A stretch of DNA of 64,000 nucleotides from Salarchaeum japonicum. GTDB lineage: Archaea; Halobacteriota; Halobacteria; Halobacteriales; Halobacteriaceae. The stretch spans positions 2,051,564 to 2,115,563 of the forward strand of contig NZ_CP085324.1 in the NCBI RefSeq assembly GCF_020614395.1, read 5' to 3'. Shown here piece by piece: positions 53,927 through 62,429 of the stretch; the stretch's first letter is position 1; each line of letters begins with the position of its first letter. The notes under the pieces are model-generated. The model was not told the DNA's origin. It saw nothing but the letters and a program-made list of their open reading frames with translations, and did not search any database. Both the position numbers and the translations under genes were made by a program.

Positions 53927-55915
53927 TTAGTCGTCCGCGGGCGACGCCGCGCCGCTGTCGTCCTCGTACTGCTGCTTCGTGAGGGAGAGCTTCCCACCGG
54001 CAGCGAGGATGCGGCGTTCGCGCTCGGACGCGTCGAGGTGACCGGTCGCCTCCCAGTCGTCGTTCACGCGCACCGTGAACTCCTCCTGGCCGGACTTGAC
54101 GGCTTCCTCGACGTCGTCGACGATTTCGATGTCGTCGCCCTGTTCGATCTTCGCGTACGCCTCCTCGTCGATGGTGAGCGGGAGGAGACCGAAGTTGAAC
54201 AGGTTCGCCTTGTGGATGCGGGCGAAGGACTGCGCGAGCACGCCCTCGATACCGAGGTACATCGGGCAGAGCGCCGCGTGTTCGCGCGAACTCCCCTGAC
54301 CGTAGTTCTCGCCGGCGACGAGGAACCCGCCGTCGGACTGCTTCGCGCGCTCGGCGAACGTGTCGTCGACGCGCGAGAGCGTGAACTCGGAGAGTTTCGG
54401 GACGTTCGAGCGGAACTTCAGGATGTCGGACGTCGCCGGGATGATGTGGTCGGTGGTGATGTTGTCCTCCATCTTGAGGAGGGCTTCACCTTCGAGGTGG
54501 GCGTCGAGCGGGTCCTTGAGGGGGACGTCGCCGATGTTCGGGCCCTTGATGAGGTCGTCGTCCACGGCCTCGTCGGGGCTGATGATGTCGGGGTCGTCCT
54601 GGCCCATGCCGGGGCTGTACGTCGAACCCATCTCGAGGCCGGGGGCTTCGAGGTCGCCGAGTTCGTCGGCGAGGTCGCGGGGGTCGACGATTTCGCCCTT
54701 GATAGCCGCGGCCGCGGCGACCTCCGGCGAGCAGAGGTAGACGGAGTCGTCCTCGATGCCCGAGCGACCCTCGAAGTTCCGGTTGAACGTCCGGAGGCTG
54801 ACGGAGTCAGACGCCGGGACGTGACCGATGCCGATACAGGCACCGCAGGTCGCCTCGCTGAAGTTGACGCCGGCCGCCATCATCTCGGCGGTCCAGCCTT
54901 CGCGGGCGAGCATCTCGCTGGCCTGCTTCGAACCGGGCGCGACGATCATCTCGGTGTGCTTTGCGACCTCGCGGTCTTCCACCATCTTCGCGGCGGGGAG
55001 GATGTCCTCGTACGCGCCGTTGGTGCAGGAGCCGACCATGACCTGTTCGACGTCCTCGCCCGCGACTTCGCGGACGGGCACGACGTTGTCGGGCATGGAG
55101 GGCTTCGCGATGAGGGGTTCGAGGTCGGAGAGGTCGATGGTGACCGTGTCGGCGTACTCCGCGTCCTCGTCCGGGGAGAGTTCGACGTACTCGTCCTCCC
55201 GCCCGATGCGGGAGAGCCAGTCCTTCGTCTTCTCGTCCGTGCCGAAGATGCTGGAGGTCGCGCCGAGCTCCGTCCCGAGGTTCGTGATGGTGGTGCGCTC
55301 GGGGATGGTGAGGGACTCCGCGCCCTCGCCCGTGTACTCGAAGATCTTGCCGACGCCGCCCTTGACGGAGAGGCGGCGGAGCATTTCGAGCGCGATGTCC
55401 TTCGCGGTCGCCCACTCGGGGAGTTCGCCTTCGAGCTGGACGTTCACGACTTCCGGCACTTCGACGTAGTACGCGCCGCCGCCCATGGCGACTGCGATGT
55501 CGAGGCCGCCCGCGCCGATTGCGAGCTGGCCGAGGCCACCGGGGGTCGGCGTGTGGCTGTCGGACCCGAGGAGGGTCTTGCCGGGCGCGGCGAAGTTCTC
55601 CTTGTGGACCTGGTGGCAGATGCCGTTCCCGGGCCGGGAGAAGTACGCGCCGTAGGTGCCGGCGGCGGAGCGGAGGAAGCGGTGGTCGTCCGTGTTCTTG
55701 AAGTCGAACTGGTACGTCTGGTGGTCGCAGTACTGCGCGGCGAGTTCCGTCTGGACTTCGTCGAGTTCGAGCGCTTCGAACTGGAGCCAGACCATCGTCC
55801 CCGTCGTGTCCTGCGTGAGGACCTGGTCGATCTCGAGGCCGACTTCTTCGCCGGTCTCGAGCTCACCCTCGACGAGGTGGTCGTCGAGGATTTTCTCGGT
55901 AATCGTCTGTCCCAT
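53927..55915 (-). CDS. acn: Aconitate hydratase
   Basis: The 662-residue [4Fe-4S] enzyme interconverts citrate and isocitrate in the TCA cycle. Cluster cysteines are in 'VMVGSCTNGAYEDI' and 'EATCGACIGIGH'. Substrate segments include 'LLGSDSHTPTPGGLGQLAIG', and the C-terminal swivel domain begins near 480 with 'TTDHIIPA' and 'YGQGSSREHAAL'. The size matches the compact aconitase of haloarchaea and some bacteria rather than 890-residue AcnA. A TATA-like ATTTATAATC lies about 31 nt upstream. Confidence 0.95.
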   Translation of the reverse strand: MGQTITEKILDDHLVEGELETGEEVGLEIDQVLTQDTTGTMVWLQFEALELDEVQTELAAQYCDHQTYQFDFKNTDDHRFLRSAAGTYGAYFSRPGNGICHQVHKENFAAPGKTLLGSDSHTPTPGGLGQLAIGAGGLDIAVAMGGGAYYVEVPEVVNVQLEGELPEWATAKDIALEMLRRLSVKGGVGKIFEYTGEGAESLTIPERTTITNLGTELGATSSIFGTDEKTKDWLSRIGREDEYVELSPDEDAEYADTVTIDLSDLEPLIAKPSMPDNVVPVREVAGEDVEQVMVGSCTNGAYEDILPAAKMVEDREVAKHTEMIVAPGSKQASEMLAREGWTAEMMAAGVNFSEATCGACIGIGHVPASDSVSLRTFNRNFEGRSGIEDDSVYLCSPEVAAAAAIKGEIVDPRDLADELGDLEAPGLEMGSTYSPGMGQDDPDIISPDEAVDDDLIKGPNIGDVPLKDPLDAHLEGEALLKMEDNITTDHIIPATSDILKFRSNVPKLSEFTLSRVDDTFAERAKQSDGGFLVAGENYGQGSSREHAALCPMYLGIEGVLAQSFARIHKANLFNFGLLPLTIDEEAYAKIEQGDDIEIVDDVEEAVKSGQEEFTVRVNDDWEATGHLDASERERRILAAGGKLSLTKQQYEDDSGAASPADD

Positions 55916-55939
55916 AGCGTCCGAAACTCAACTGTCTAC

Positions 55940-55951
55940 GATTATAAATCC
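55940..55951 (-). promoter_or_regulatory. Predicted promoter of acn
   Basis: On the minus strand ATTTATAATC is a near-consensus TATA box about 31 nt before the aconitase ATG. Confidence 0.55.
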
Positions 55952-56023
55952 CGCGTGTTTCAGGACGGGCGTATGTCCCTTATACACACGGAGAGAGTGC
56001 GTATGGGGCCGGATACCAGTCGT

Positions 56024-57001
56024 CTAGAGGAGCGCGGTGACGGCGACGAGGGAGAGCGTGCCGACGACGAGGAGGGTCGCGGCGACCACGAGAACCGGGC
56101 GGAGGCCGGCGTCGCGGAGGGCGTTGAGGCGGAGGTCGAACCCGAGGCCGGCGAACGCGAGGAGGAAGCACGCCTCGGAGAGCGCGCCGAACCCGCTCGC
56201 GACGGGGGCGGGGAGGACGCCGGTGGCGGCGAGCGCGGCGAGCGCGACGAAGCCGACGAGGAACCCGGGAATCCCGGTGGTGAGCGCTCGCGCGGGCCGG
56301 TCGGCGTCTGCGTGGACGACGGCGTACGCGAGCGCGAGGACGCCGATGGCGGTGTTCCGGACGAGTTTCGTGACGGTCGCCCACTGGCCGGCGACGGAAC
56401 CATACGTAAAGCCGGCGGCGGTGACGGGGCCGGTGGAGAACATCGCGAGGCCGGCCCAGACGCCGAACTCGCGGGGGGTGAGCGCGAGCGCGTGTCCGAG
56501 GAGTGGGAAGGCGGCGAGCGTGACGGCGTCGAAGACGAGGACGGTGGCGGCGGCGTACGCGACGCGCTCCTCGGCGGCGTCGATGCTCCCGGCGACCGCG
56601 GCGACGGCGGAGACGCCGCAGACGCTCGCGCCGGCGGCGAGCAACGACCCGGACTCGCGGGAGAGGCCGGCGACGCGCGCGCCGAGTTCGGTGACGAGAA
56701 CCGAGAGCGCGACGACCGCGGCGACGAGCGCGAGGAGGAGCGGGCCGACGGCGGCGAGCGCGCCGAGGCCGAGGGTCGCGCCGAGCGCGACGATACCGGC
56801 TTCGAGGAAGCGGCCGTGGAGCGCGAGTCCGGGCGCGAAGCGGGCGGGCGTAGGGAGGGCGTTCGCGGCGAGCGCGCCGAGCGCCACCGCGAGGAGGAGC
56901 GGACTGCCGACGCCGGCCGCGCGGGTGGCCGCGACGGCGACGGCGGCGACGAGCACGAGGACGAGGAGGCCGGGCGCGCGCCGGCGGACGCGTTCGCGCA
57001 T
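56024..57001 (-). CDS. YeiH/UPF0324 family membrane protein (putative sulfate exporter family)
   Basis: The 325-residue protein has about nine to ten membrane helices. Family features include 'LLAVALGALAANALPTPARF', 'EAGIVALGATLG', 'GASVCGVSAVAAVAGSI' and 'VLVFDAVTLAAFPLLGHAL'. Some relatives are annotated as sulfate or sulfonate exporters, but the bacterial YeiH substrate is not settled. It is divergent from the dUTPase-type gene across a 76-bp spacer that contains a 19-bp palindrome. Confidence 0.82.
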   Translation of the reverse strand: MRERVRRRAPGLLVLVLVAAVAVAATRAAGVGSPLLLAVALGALAANALPTPARFAPGLALHGRFLEAGIVALGATLGLGALAAVGPLLLALVAAVVALSVLVTELGARVAGLSRESGSLLAAGASVCGVSAVAAVAGSIDAAEERVAYAAATVLVFDAVTLAAFPLLGHALALTPREFGVWAGLAMFSTGPVTAAGFTYGSVAGQWATVTKLVRNTAIGVLALAYAVVHADADRPARALTTGIPGFLVGFVALAALAATGVLPAPVASGFGALSEACFLLAFAGLGFDLRLNALRDAGLRPVLVVAATLLVVGTLSLVAVTALL

Positions 57002-57030
57002 CGCCTCCTACTTGGCGGGCGGACGTGAGT

Positions 57031-57049
57031 GCGTGTCGATTCGACACGC
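57031..57049. promoter_or_regulatory. 19-bp palindrome, candidate operator
   Basis: GCGTGTCGATTCGACACGC has two perfect 9-bp arms around one central base. It lies between the divergent yeiH-like and dUTPase-type starts and directly upstream of a TATA-like CCTAACG. A dimeric repressor or activator could bind it. The cognate protein is unknown. Confidence 0.55.
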
Positions 57050-57077
57050 CTAACGTGCTCGTGACGGAGGGAGAGGT

Positions 57078-57539
57078 ATGTTCGAGAGTGGCGCGTCCGT
57101 CGCGGCGGCGCTCGGCGGCGTGGACGACGAGCAGGTGCAGCCGAACGGCGTGGACTTGACGCTCGCGGGCGTGTACGAGCAGACGACGCCGGGCCGCATC
57201 GGCGTGGACGGAAAGGACGTGGGCGACCGGCGGGAACTCGCGCCCGCGGACGGAACCTACTCGCTGGAACCGGGCGGGTACGTCGTGGAGTACGCGGAGA
57301 CCGTCCGCATCCCCGAGGAGCACGTCGGGTTCGTCTACCCGCGGTCGAGCCTCCTCCGAAACTCCTGCATGCTCAACACGGCGGTCTGGGACGCCGGCTA
57401 CGAGGGGAAGGGCGAGGGCTTGCTCCAGGTGCATCACGCGGTCGAACTGGAGGCGGGCGCGCGAATCGCGCAGTTGGTGCTGGCGGACGCGGAACACGAA
57501 GCGACGTACGACGGGAGTTATCAGGGCGAGCGGCTATGA
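57078..57539 (+). CDS. dUTPase/dCTP deaminase-like protein
   Basis: The 153-residue trimeric dUTPase/DCD-fold protein shows 'VQPNGVDLTLAGVYE', 'LEPGGYVVEYAETVRIPEEHVGFVYPRSSLLRNSCM' region (residues 74-109) with the substrate-binding 'PRSSLLRNS', and 'TAVWDAGYEGKG'. It removes dUTP from, or converts dCTP in, the nucleotide pool. Deaminases keep a catalytic Glu in 'GRSSxxRxG...E', so sequence alone leaves dUTPase versus bifunctional DCD open. Its 3' end overlaps the convergent lipoprotein gene by six bases. Confidence 0.82.
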   Translation: MFESGASVAAALGGVDDEQVQPNGVDLTLAGVYEQTTPGRIGVDGKDVGDRRELAPADGTYSLEPGGYVVEYAETVRIPEEHVGFVYPRSSLLRNSCMLNTAVWDAGYEGKGEGLLQVHHAVELEAGARIAQLVLADAEHEATYDGSYQGERL

Positions 57540-58274
57540 GGCGTCGTCCGGGACGGTGATGTCCGTCTCGGTGCCGTAGTCGCTGAACGTGATGGTGAGC
57601 GTCTGTTCGAGCGTCTGCCCGTCGATCGTGAGCGTCATGTCGAGCGTGGCCTTCTGGATGCGGTGCGTATCGACGGCGACGTACTGGGTCACGGAGACGG
57701 ACTCGACGGACACGTCGCCGTCGATGGAGTTCCGGTTCTCCGCGTAGGACGTGACGCTCTCGGGGTCGGGCTGAACCGAGAGCGCGTACGTCTCCACGCC
57801 GTCAACGGTGGTCGTGTTCAGCACGGTGACCTCGGCGTCGGTGAGGAACGCGACCTGTCGGTCGGTCGGCGTGCTTGTCCACGCGCCCTCGGGCGTGGGC
57901 TGTGTCTGCCAGACGCCCTGCGAGTGGACGTAGGCGGTGTCGCCGACGACGTACGTCTCGGTGGTCGCGGAGTTCGACTGGTCGCCGCGGGTGGCGGTGG
58001 CGTCGGTTCGCTGGTACATGCGCTCCGCGGTCTTGTTGACGACGCCGGTGAGGCGGAGCGTGGTCTGGATGTTCCCGAGGTCCTGGTCGATGTCGGCGTC
58101 GAACTCGTAGGCCGTGACGTTCGCCATCGCGTCGAGCGTGTCGGCCTGCACGTCGTCGGCGGAGGCGTTCACGTTGGACGCGGTGGTGGTCGGCGACGAG
58201 TCGGTGAGGCCGGCGCAGCCGCTGAGCGCGACCAGGCCGGCGAGGAGGACGAGGGCGACAGTGCGGCGGTGCAT
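57534..58274 (-). CDS. Secreted lipoprotein, LolA/DUF6612-like
   Basis: The 246-residue protein has a signal peptide and lipobox 'VALSGC' (Cys20). A Thr/Ser-rich linker follows, then a beta-sheet domain that starts 'AMANVTAYEFDADIDQDLG' and ends with a repeat of amphipathic strands ('ATLDMTLTIDGQTLEQTLTI' region). Such LolA/LppX-like folds bind hydrophobic ligands, but no archaeal ligand is known. It would be tethered outside the cell. Confidence 0.75.
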   Translation of the reverse strand: MHRRTVALVLLAGLVALSGCAGLTDSSPTTTASNVNASADDVQADTLDAMANVTAYEFDADIDQDLGNIQTTLRLTGVVNKTAERMYQRTDATATRGDQSNSATTETYVVGDTAYVHSQGVWQTQPTPEGAWTSTPTDRQVAFLTDAEVTVLNTTTVDGVETYALSVQPDPESVTSYAENRNSIDGDVSVESVSVTQYVAVDTHRIQKATLDMTLTIDGQTLEQTLTITFSDYGTETDITVPDDAS

Positions 58275-58320
58275 ACACGCGAAGGAGGAGTCGTCAGGCG
58301 TTTGTAGCTTACGCCTGGTT

Positions 58321-60162
58321 TCAGTCCGAGAGAGGGAGGCGGACGCGGAACGCCGCGCCGCCGAGGTCGGCGTCGTCCGCGACGGTGAGGGAGCCGCCGT
58401 ACGTCTCGACGATACGGTGACAGAGGTTCAGGCCGACGCCGGTTCCGCCGCTCTCGACGCCCTTCTCGCCGAGGTCGAACACGGCGTCGCGGCGCTCGGG
58501 CGGGACGCCGGGGCCGTTGTCGGCGACGGTGACGACGACGGCGTCGTCCGCGCGTTCGCCGGAGACGCGGACGCGGGGGGCGTCGGTGTCGTTGTGTTCG
58601 ACGGCGTTCGCGAGGAGGTTCTGGAACACGTCGGGGAGGAGGTCGTCCCCGACCACGTCGGCGGGAAGGGGCGTGTCGAGTTCGAACGCCGCGCTCGGGT
58701 AGGTGTCGCGGGCGTCGTCCACGGCGTCCTTCACGACGGGCGCGAGCGCGAGCGAGTCGAGGTCGCGGTGCTCGCCCTCCACGGCCTTCATCAGCGACCG
58801 CATCGTCTCGATGCGGTCTTCCATGTCGTCCGCGCGCTCCTCCAGCGTGTCGAGGTAGTCGGTCGCGTCGTCGTCCACGTGGTCTTCGAGGACGGTGGCG
58901 CGGGCGTTGATGACGTTCACGTCGTTCAGGAGGTCGTGGCGGAACGTGCGCGCGAGCAGTTCGAGGCGCTCGTGCTGGTCGCGCAACCGGGCTTCGCGGT
59001 CGAGGCGCTTCCGCGTCTCGCGGAGGTGGGTGCCGAGGAGTTCCGCCGCGGTGACCTGGGAGTCCTCGAACTCGTCGTCCGTGATGCTCGCCTGCAGGAC
59101 GGCGTCGTCGCCGACCGGAACCGTGAGCACGGTCGCGCCGTCCACCTGCCGGGTGGTCGCGCCGCCGTCGGTCGGGACGGCACCGGGTTGGATGCGGTCG
59201 ATGCTCTCCCAGTCGAGGGCGTCCCGGGTGCCGCGCGCGGCGACCACGTCGCCCTCGGCGACGACGCACGCGGCGTCGAACCCGACGGCGGTTCGGAGGG
59301 CGTTGAGGGTGCGGTCGTACGCCTCGTTCTCGGTGTCGGCGGCGGAGAGGTCGGACGCGACTCGGTGGAGATGTTCGAGGCGTTCGCGCGCGGCGGACTC
59401 GCGCGCGAGGTGTTTCTGTTCGGTGATGTCGGCGATGCGGACGTGCGCGCGGACGGCGTTCGCGGTGGTGATGGGGGTGGCGTTGACGAGGAGCGACCTG
59501 TCGCCGTCGGGGCCGTCCCACTCGAACTCGACGGCGTCGCCGTCGGCGAGCGGGCCGGCGAGCGAGTCGTACGTACCGTTCACGCCGGGGGCCTCGGAGA
59601 GGATGGCGGCGATGTCGTCGTAGCGCTCGCGGAAGGCGCTGTTTGCGGACTCCACGACGGGGCCGTCGTCGAACCGGACGGTGGCGATGGCGTCCTCGGC
59701 GTTCTCGTAGAGCGCGGACAGCCGGTCGCGTTCGAGCGCCAGTTCCGACTCGTTGCGGCGGCGGCGGGAGTCGTAGATGCCGATGCCGAGCGCGACGACG
59801 CCGCCGAACACGACGGCGTCGAGCGCGATGAAGTAGGGTTTGAGGTCGTTCTGGACGAACTGCTGGATGCCGAGCACCCACGCGAGGAGCACGGCGAACG
59901 CGACGAGGACGCCGAGCGACCACTTCGCGGCGTTCACGACGTACTCGTCGCTCCAGTCGCGCGTGTACAGCCAGAGACCGCCGACGACGAGAGTGAGCGC
60001 GAGCGCGAGGCCCGGCGAGTTCTCGAACAGCGTCGACCACAGGGGCTTGTGGGGCGGGTTCGTCCAGTCGTCGAGGATGTCGAGCAGGGGGAACCAGAGG
60101 AGTCCGACGCCGAGCGCGCTGACGAGGCCAGCGGACGTGACGCGTCGGAACGAGACAGCCAT
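58321..60162 (-). CDS. Membrane-bound sensor histidine kinase with PAS and GAF-like domains
   Basis: The 613-residue kinase has about four membrane helices (1-125). A PAS-like region (about 145-260) follows, then a GAF-like region (about 280-370). The phosphoacceptor helix is 'FRHDLLNDVNVI' near residue 405, and the HATPase domain has N box 'NLLANAVEHN', G1 'DNGPGVPPE' and G2 'GGTGVGLNLC'. The His-Asp-Leu-Leu-Asn pattern is typical of haloarchaeal kinases. No response regulator is adjacent, so it is an orphan. The start at 60162 removes a short non-conserved extension. Confidence 0.9.
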   Translation of the reverse strand: MAVSFRRVTSAGLVSALGVGLLWFPLLDILDDWTNPPHKPLWSTLFENSPGLALALTLVVGGLWLYTRDWSDEYVVNAAKWSLGVLVAFAVLLAWVLGIQQFVQNDLKPYFIALDAVVFGGVVALGIGIYDSRRRRNESELALERDRLSALYENAEDAIATVRFDDGPVVESANSAFRERYDDIAAILSEAPGVNGTYDSLAGPLADGDAVEFEWDGPDGDRSLLVNATPITTANAVRAHVRIADITEQKHLARESAARERLEHLHRVASDLSAADTENEAYDRTLNALRTAVGFDAACVVAEGDVVAARGTRDALDWESIDRIQPGAVPTDGGATTRQVDGATVLTVPVGDDAVLQASITDDEFEDSQVTAAELLGTHLRETRKRLDREARLRDQHERLELLARTFRHDLLNDVNVINARATVLEDHVDDDATDYLDTLEERADDMEDRIETMRSLMKAVEGEHRDLDSLALAPVVKDAVDDARDTYPSAAFELDTPLPADVVGDDLLPDVFQNLLANAVEHNDTDAPRVRVSGERADDAVVVTVADNGPGVPPERRDAVFDLGEKGVESGGTGVGLNLCHRIVETYGGSLTVADDADLGGAAFRVRLPLSD

Positions 60163-60254
60163 TACGGGAGATAGTGGGATTTCTGTCAAAAGGCTGTGGG
60201 CCGAACTCGCCCCGGCCCGACAGCCTAACCCGTTCGGGTGCGAAGCCGGGGGTG

Positions 60255-61172
60255 ATGCCCGCCGACAGTCCGGGACTCCACCACGTCACGTCGCTCGTCG
60301 CGGACGCACAGGCGAACGTGGACTTCTACACGGGCGTGCTGGGGTTGCGCCTCGTGAAGCACACGGTGAACCAGAAGGACATGCTCACTCGCCACCTGTT
60401 CTACGGGAACGCGTCCGGGGAGCCCGGCACCGTCTACACGTGCTTTCCGTATCCGAACGAGGTGCCCGCGCGCCCCGGGAAGCCGAGCGTGCCGGCGGCG
60501 ATGTTCGCCGTCCCCCCGGGGAGTCTCGACTTCTGGCGCGACCGACTCGACGCCCACGGCACCGAGTACGAGACCCGAGAGCGACTGGGCGAGACGGCGC
60601 TCCGGTTCAGCGACCCCGCGGGGACGACGCTCGAACTCGTCGGAGCGGCCTCGCCCGTGGAACCGTGGACGGCGAGCGTCCCCGACGAGCACGCGATTCG
60701 GGGGTTTCACGGCGTCACGACCCTGCCCGCCGACCCGTACGCCACCGCGAGCACGCTCGAAACCTTCGGCTTCTCGCTCGACGGCGAGGACGGCGACCGG
60801 GTGCGGTATCGCGCGCCCGGCGACCGCGCGACCGTCGTGGACATCCTGAACCGGGACGCCGAGTACGGCCGCGAGGGCGTCGGCTCCATCCAGCACGTCG
60901 CGCTCCGCGTCCCCAGTCGAGACGACCTCATGGCCTACCACGACCGCCTCCGAGAACGCGACCTCCGCGTCTCCCGGGTGCGCGACCGCCGGTACTTCGA
61001 GTCGCTGTACGTCCGCGACCCCGGCGGCGTCCTCTGGGAGCTCGCGACCGAAACACCGGGGTACACGCTCGACGAACCCCGCGAGAAGCTCGGTGAGTCG
61101 TTCGTCCTGCCGGAGTTCTTCGCGGACGACCGCGACCTCATCGAATCCCAGCTCCCCGAGTTGGAGACGTGA
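60255..61172 (+). CDS. VOC family ring-cleaving dioxygenase/glyoxalase-like protein
   Basis: The 305-residue protein has two tandem vicinal-oxygen-chelate modules. Metal-ligand candidates are His9/His10 in 'GLHHVTSLV' with Glu in 'TTLELVG', and 'SIQHVALRV' with Glu in 'GVLWELATE'. This matches the MhqO/LinE-like dioxygenase group. GTGA overlap with the next alpha/beta hydrolase repeats the pairing of MhqO and MhqD in Bacillus quinone resistance. That role here is inference. Confidence 0.85.
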   Translation: MPADSPGLHHVTSLVADAQANVDFYTGVLGLRLVKHTVNQKDMLTRHLFYGNASGEPGTVYTCFPYPNEVPARPGKPSVPAAMFAVPPGSLDFWRDRLDAHGTEYETRERLGETALRFSDPAGTTLELVGAASPVEPWTASVPDEHAIRGFHGVTTLPADPYATASTLETFGFSLDGEDGDRVRYRAPGDRATVVDILNRDAEYGREGVGSIQHVALRVPSRDDLMAYHDRLRERDLRVSRVRDRRYFESLYVRDPGGVLWELATETPGYTLDEPREKLGESFVLPEFFADDRDLIESQLPELET

Positions 61173-61810
61173 CCGTCCCGCACGCAGACCAGCCGATAGT
61201 CGTGTCGGGCGCGCCCCGCGGTGCGGCGGACGCGGGCGTCGTCCTCCTCCACGGCCGCGGCGCGACCGCGCAGGGCGTGACGAACCTCGCCGCCCCGCTC
61301 TACCGGCACGGCGTGACGTTCTTCGCGCCCGAAGCGGAGCGGAGCCGCTGGTATCCGTACGCGTTCGACCAGCCACGGGAGCGCAACGAACCACACCTCT
61401 CCGGCGCGCTCGCTCGCGTGGACGCCGCGCTCTCCCGCGCCCGCGACGCCGGCCTCCCAGCGGAGCGCGTGCTCCTGTTCGGGTTCAGTCAGGGCGCGTG
61501 TCTCGCCTGCGAGTACGCCGCCCGACACCCCCGCAGATTCGGCGGTGTCGTCGCGCTCTCCGGCGGCCTGCTCGGCCCCGTCATCCAGTCGGACGAGCAC
61601 GCGGGTAGCCTGGAGGACACCCCGGTCTTCCTCGGGGTCGGCGCGGACGACGACCGCGTGCCCGTCGCGCGCGTCCGCGACACAGCCGAGGCCTTCGAAG
61701 CGCTCGACGCCGACGTGACGACGACGGTCTACGACGGCGTCGGACACGAGGTCACGGACGACGAGTTCGACCGCGCGAACGCGCTACTGAACGGGATTCT
61801 CGCCGGATAG
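61169..61810 (+). CDS. Carboxylesterase/phospholipase-type alpha/beta hydrolase (MhqD-like)
   Basis: The 213-residue hydrolase starts at GTG. The nucleophile elbow is 'GFSQGACLA' (Ser near 110), the acid is Asp in 'GADDDRVPV' and the base His is in 'GVGHEVTDDE'. The 'VVLLHGRGATAQGV' oxyanion loop is at the N terminus. Family members hydrolyse short esters or lysophospholipids. Coupling to the VOC dioxygenase suggests handling of aromatic or quinone compounds. Confidence 0.85.
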   Translation: MTVPHADQPIVVSGAPRGAADAGVVLLHGRGATAQGVTNLAAPLYRHGVTFFAPEAERSRWYPYAFDQPRERNEPHLSGALARVDAALSRARDAGLPAERVLLFGFSQGACLACEYAARHPRRFGGVVALSGGLLGPVIQSDEHAGSLEDTPVFLGVGADDDRVPVARVRDTAEAFEALDADVTTTVYDGVGHEVTDDEFDRANALLNGILAG

Positions 61811-61899
61811 AAACGAAGCGGGGTTCGTGTCACCTGACCCCCGGCTTCGACTGAACCACACACCACGACCAACCTTAATTGTACTTGTTACAGTGGAGT

Positions 61900-62031
61900 T
61901 TACTCGTCCGTCCGATTCACCACCAACCGCTGTAACGCGATACGCACCCAATACCCCGCCTCCTCGTCCTCCACGTGGTCGAGCGCGTTCTCCAAACACT
62001 CCTCCACACTCTCACCCCCCGAACTATCCAT
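61900..62031 (-). CDS. Small acidic protein, 43 residues
   Basis: The short frame reads 'MDSSGGESVEECLENALDHV' then 'EDEEAGYWVRIALQRLVVNRTDE'. This is an acidic amphipathic-helix protein with the composition of real haloarchaeal proteins. A minus-strand TATA-like TACTATTTTG near 62065 sits 30-34 nt before the ATG, supporting a leaderless gene. The surrounding DNA is AT-richer than the rest of the window. I recognise no family. Confidence 0.5.
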   Translation of the reverse strand: MDSSGGESVEECLENALDHVEDEEAGYWVRIALQRLVVNRTDE

Positions 62032-62140
62032 ACGTCCACACCACACACAAAAACACAAAATAGTATTGGAGAACCGACACCGAAAAACCACCCTGGCACA
62101 CTCCACACCCTCAAAAGTAAACAAGCCACTCATCAACTGC

Positions 62141-62387
62141 CGAACAGAATAGCGGGCTCGACGGGAGTCACGCGAGCGAACAAAGTGAGCGAGTGTGACT
62201 AAGCGAGACGCCTCCGGCGTCTCGCGGAGTCGCCCCGTTTTTCGGCGAACTTCGTTCGCCGTAAAAACGGGCTCGACGGGATTTGAACTAACGCGAGACT
62301 CGCTTCGCTCGCCTCGCTGAGTTCAGAATCCCACTCGCTGCGCTATTCGTTCTCGCTTCACTCGAACAGAATAGCGGGCTCGACGGG
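62141..62387. repeat. tRNA-3'-end direct repeats and hairpins at the element border
   Basis: The gene-free stretch 62032-62429 contains two identical 25-bp repeats, at 62141-62165 and 62363-62387. A third, partial copy lies at 62268-62288. All carry GGGCTCGACGGG, the complement of a tRNA acceptor 3' end, and the middle copy continues into a T-loop-like ATTTGAACT. Between them are perfect hairpins at 62203-62225 and 62234-62271 and an AGTCAC/GTGACT pair. This is the expected look of an attachment-site border next to an integrase. Confidence 0.65.
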
Positions 62388-62429
62388 TCTTCGCTTCCGA
62401 GGTTGCGCATGGGGTGGGGGTTATCGTTC

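Noticed and set aside
53921-57028. A very long plus-strand open frame (over 1000 codons)
   Set aside because: It lies antisense to aconitase and the YeiH-like gene. High GC leaves few stops in opposite frames, and its Val/Gly/Arg/Asp-rich translation has no recognisable domain.
62268-62288. A complete tRNA gene at the integrase border
   Set aside because: Only a T-loop and 3' acceptor are present; no D-arm, anticodon arm or pairing 5' acceptor can be found on either side.
62141-62387. CRISPR array at the tRNA-like repeats
   Set aside because: Only two identical and one partial repeat, with unequal spacing and hairpins between them; no cas genes in the window.
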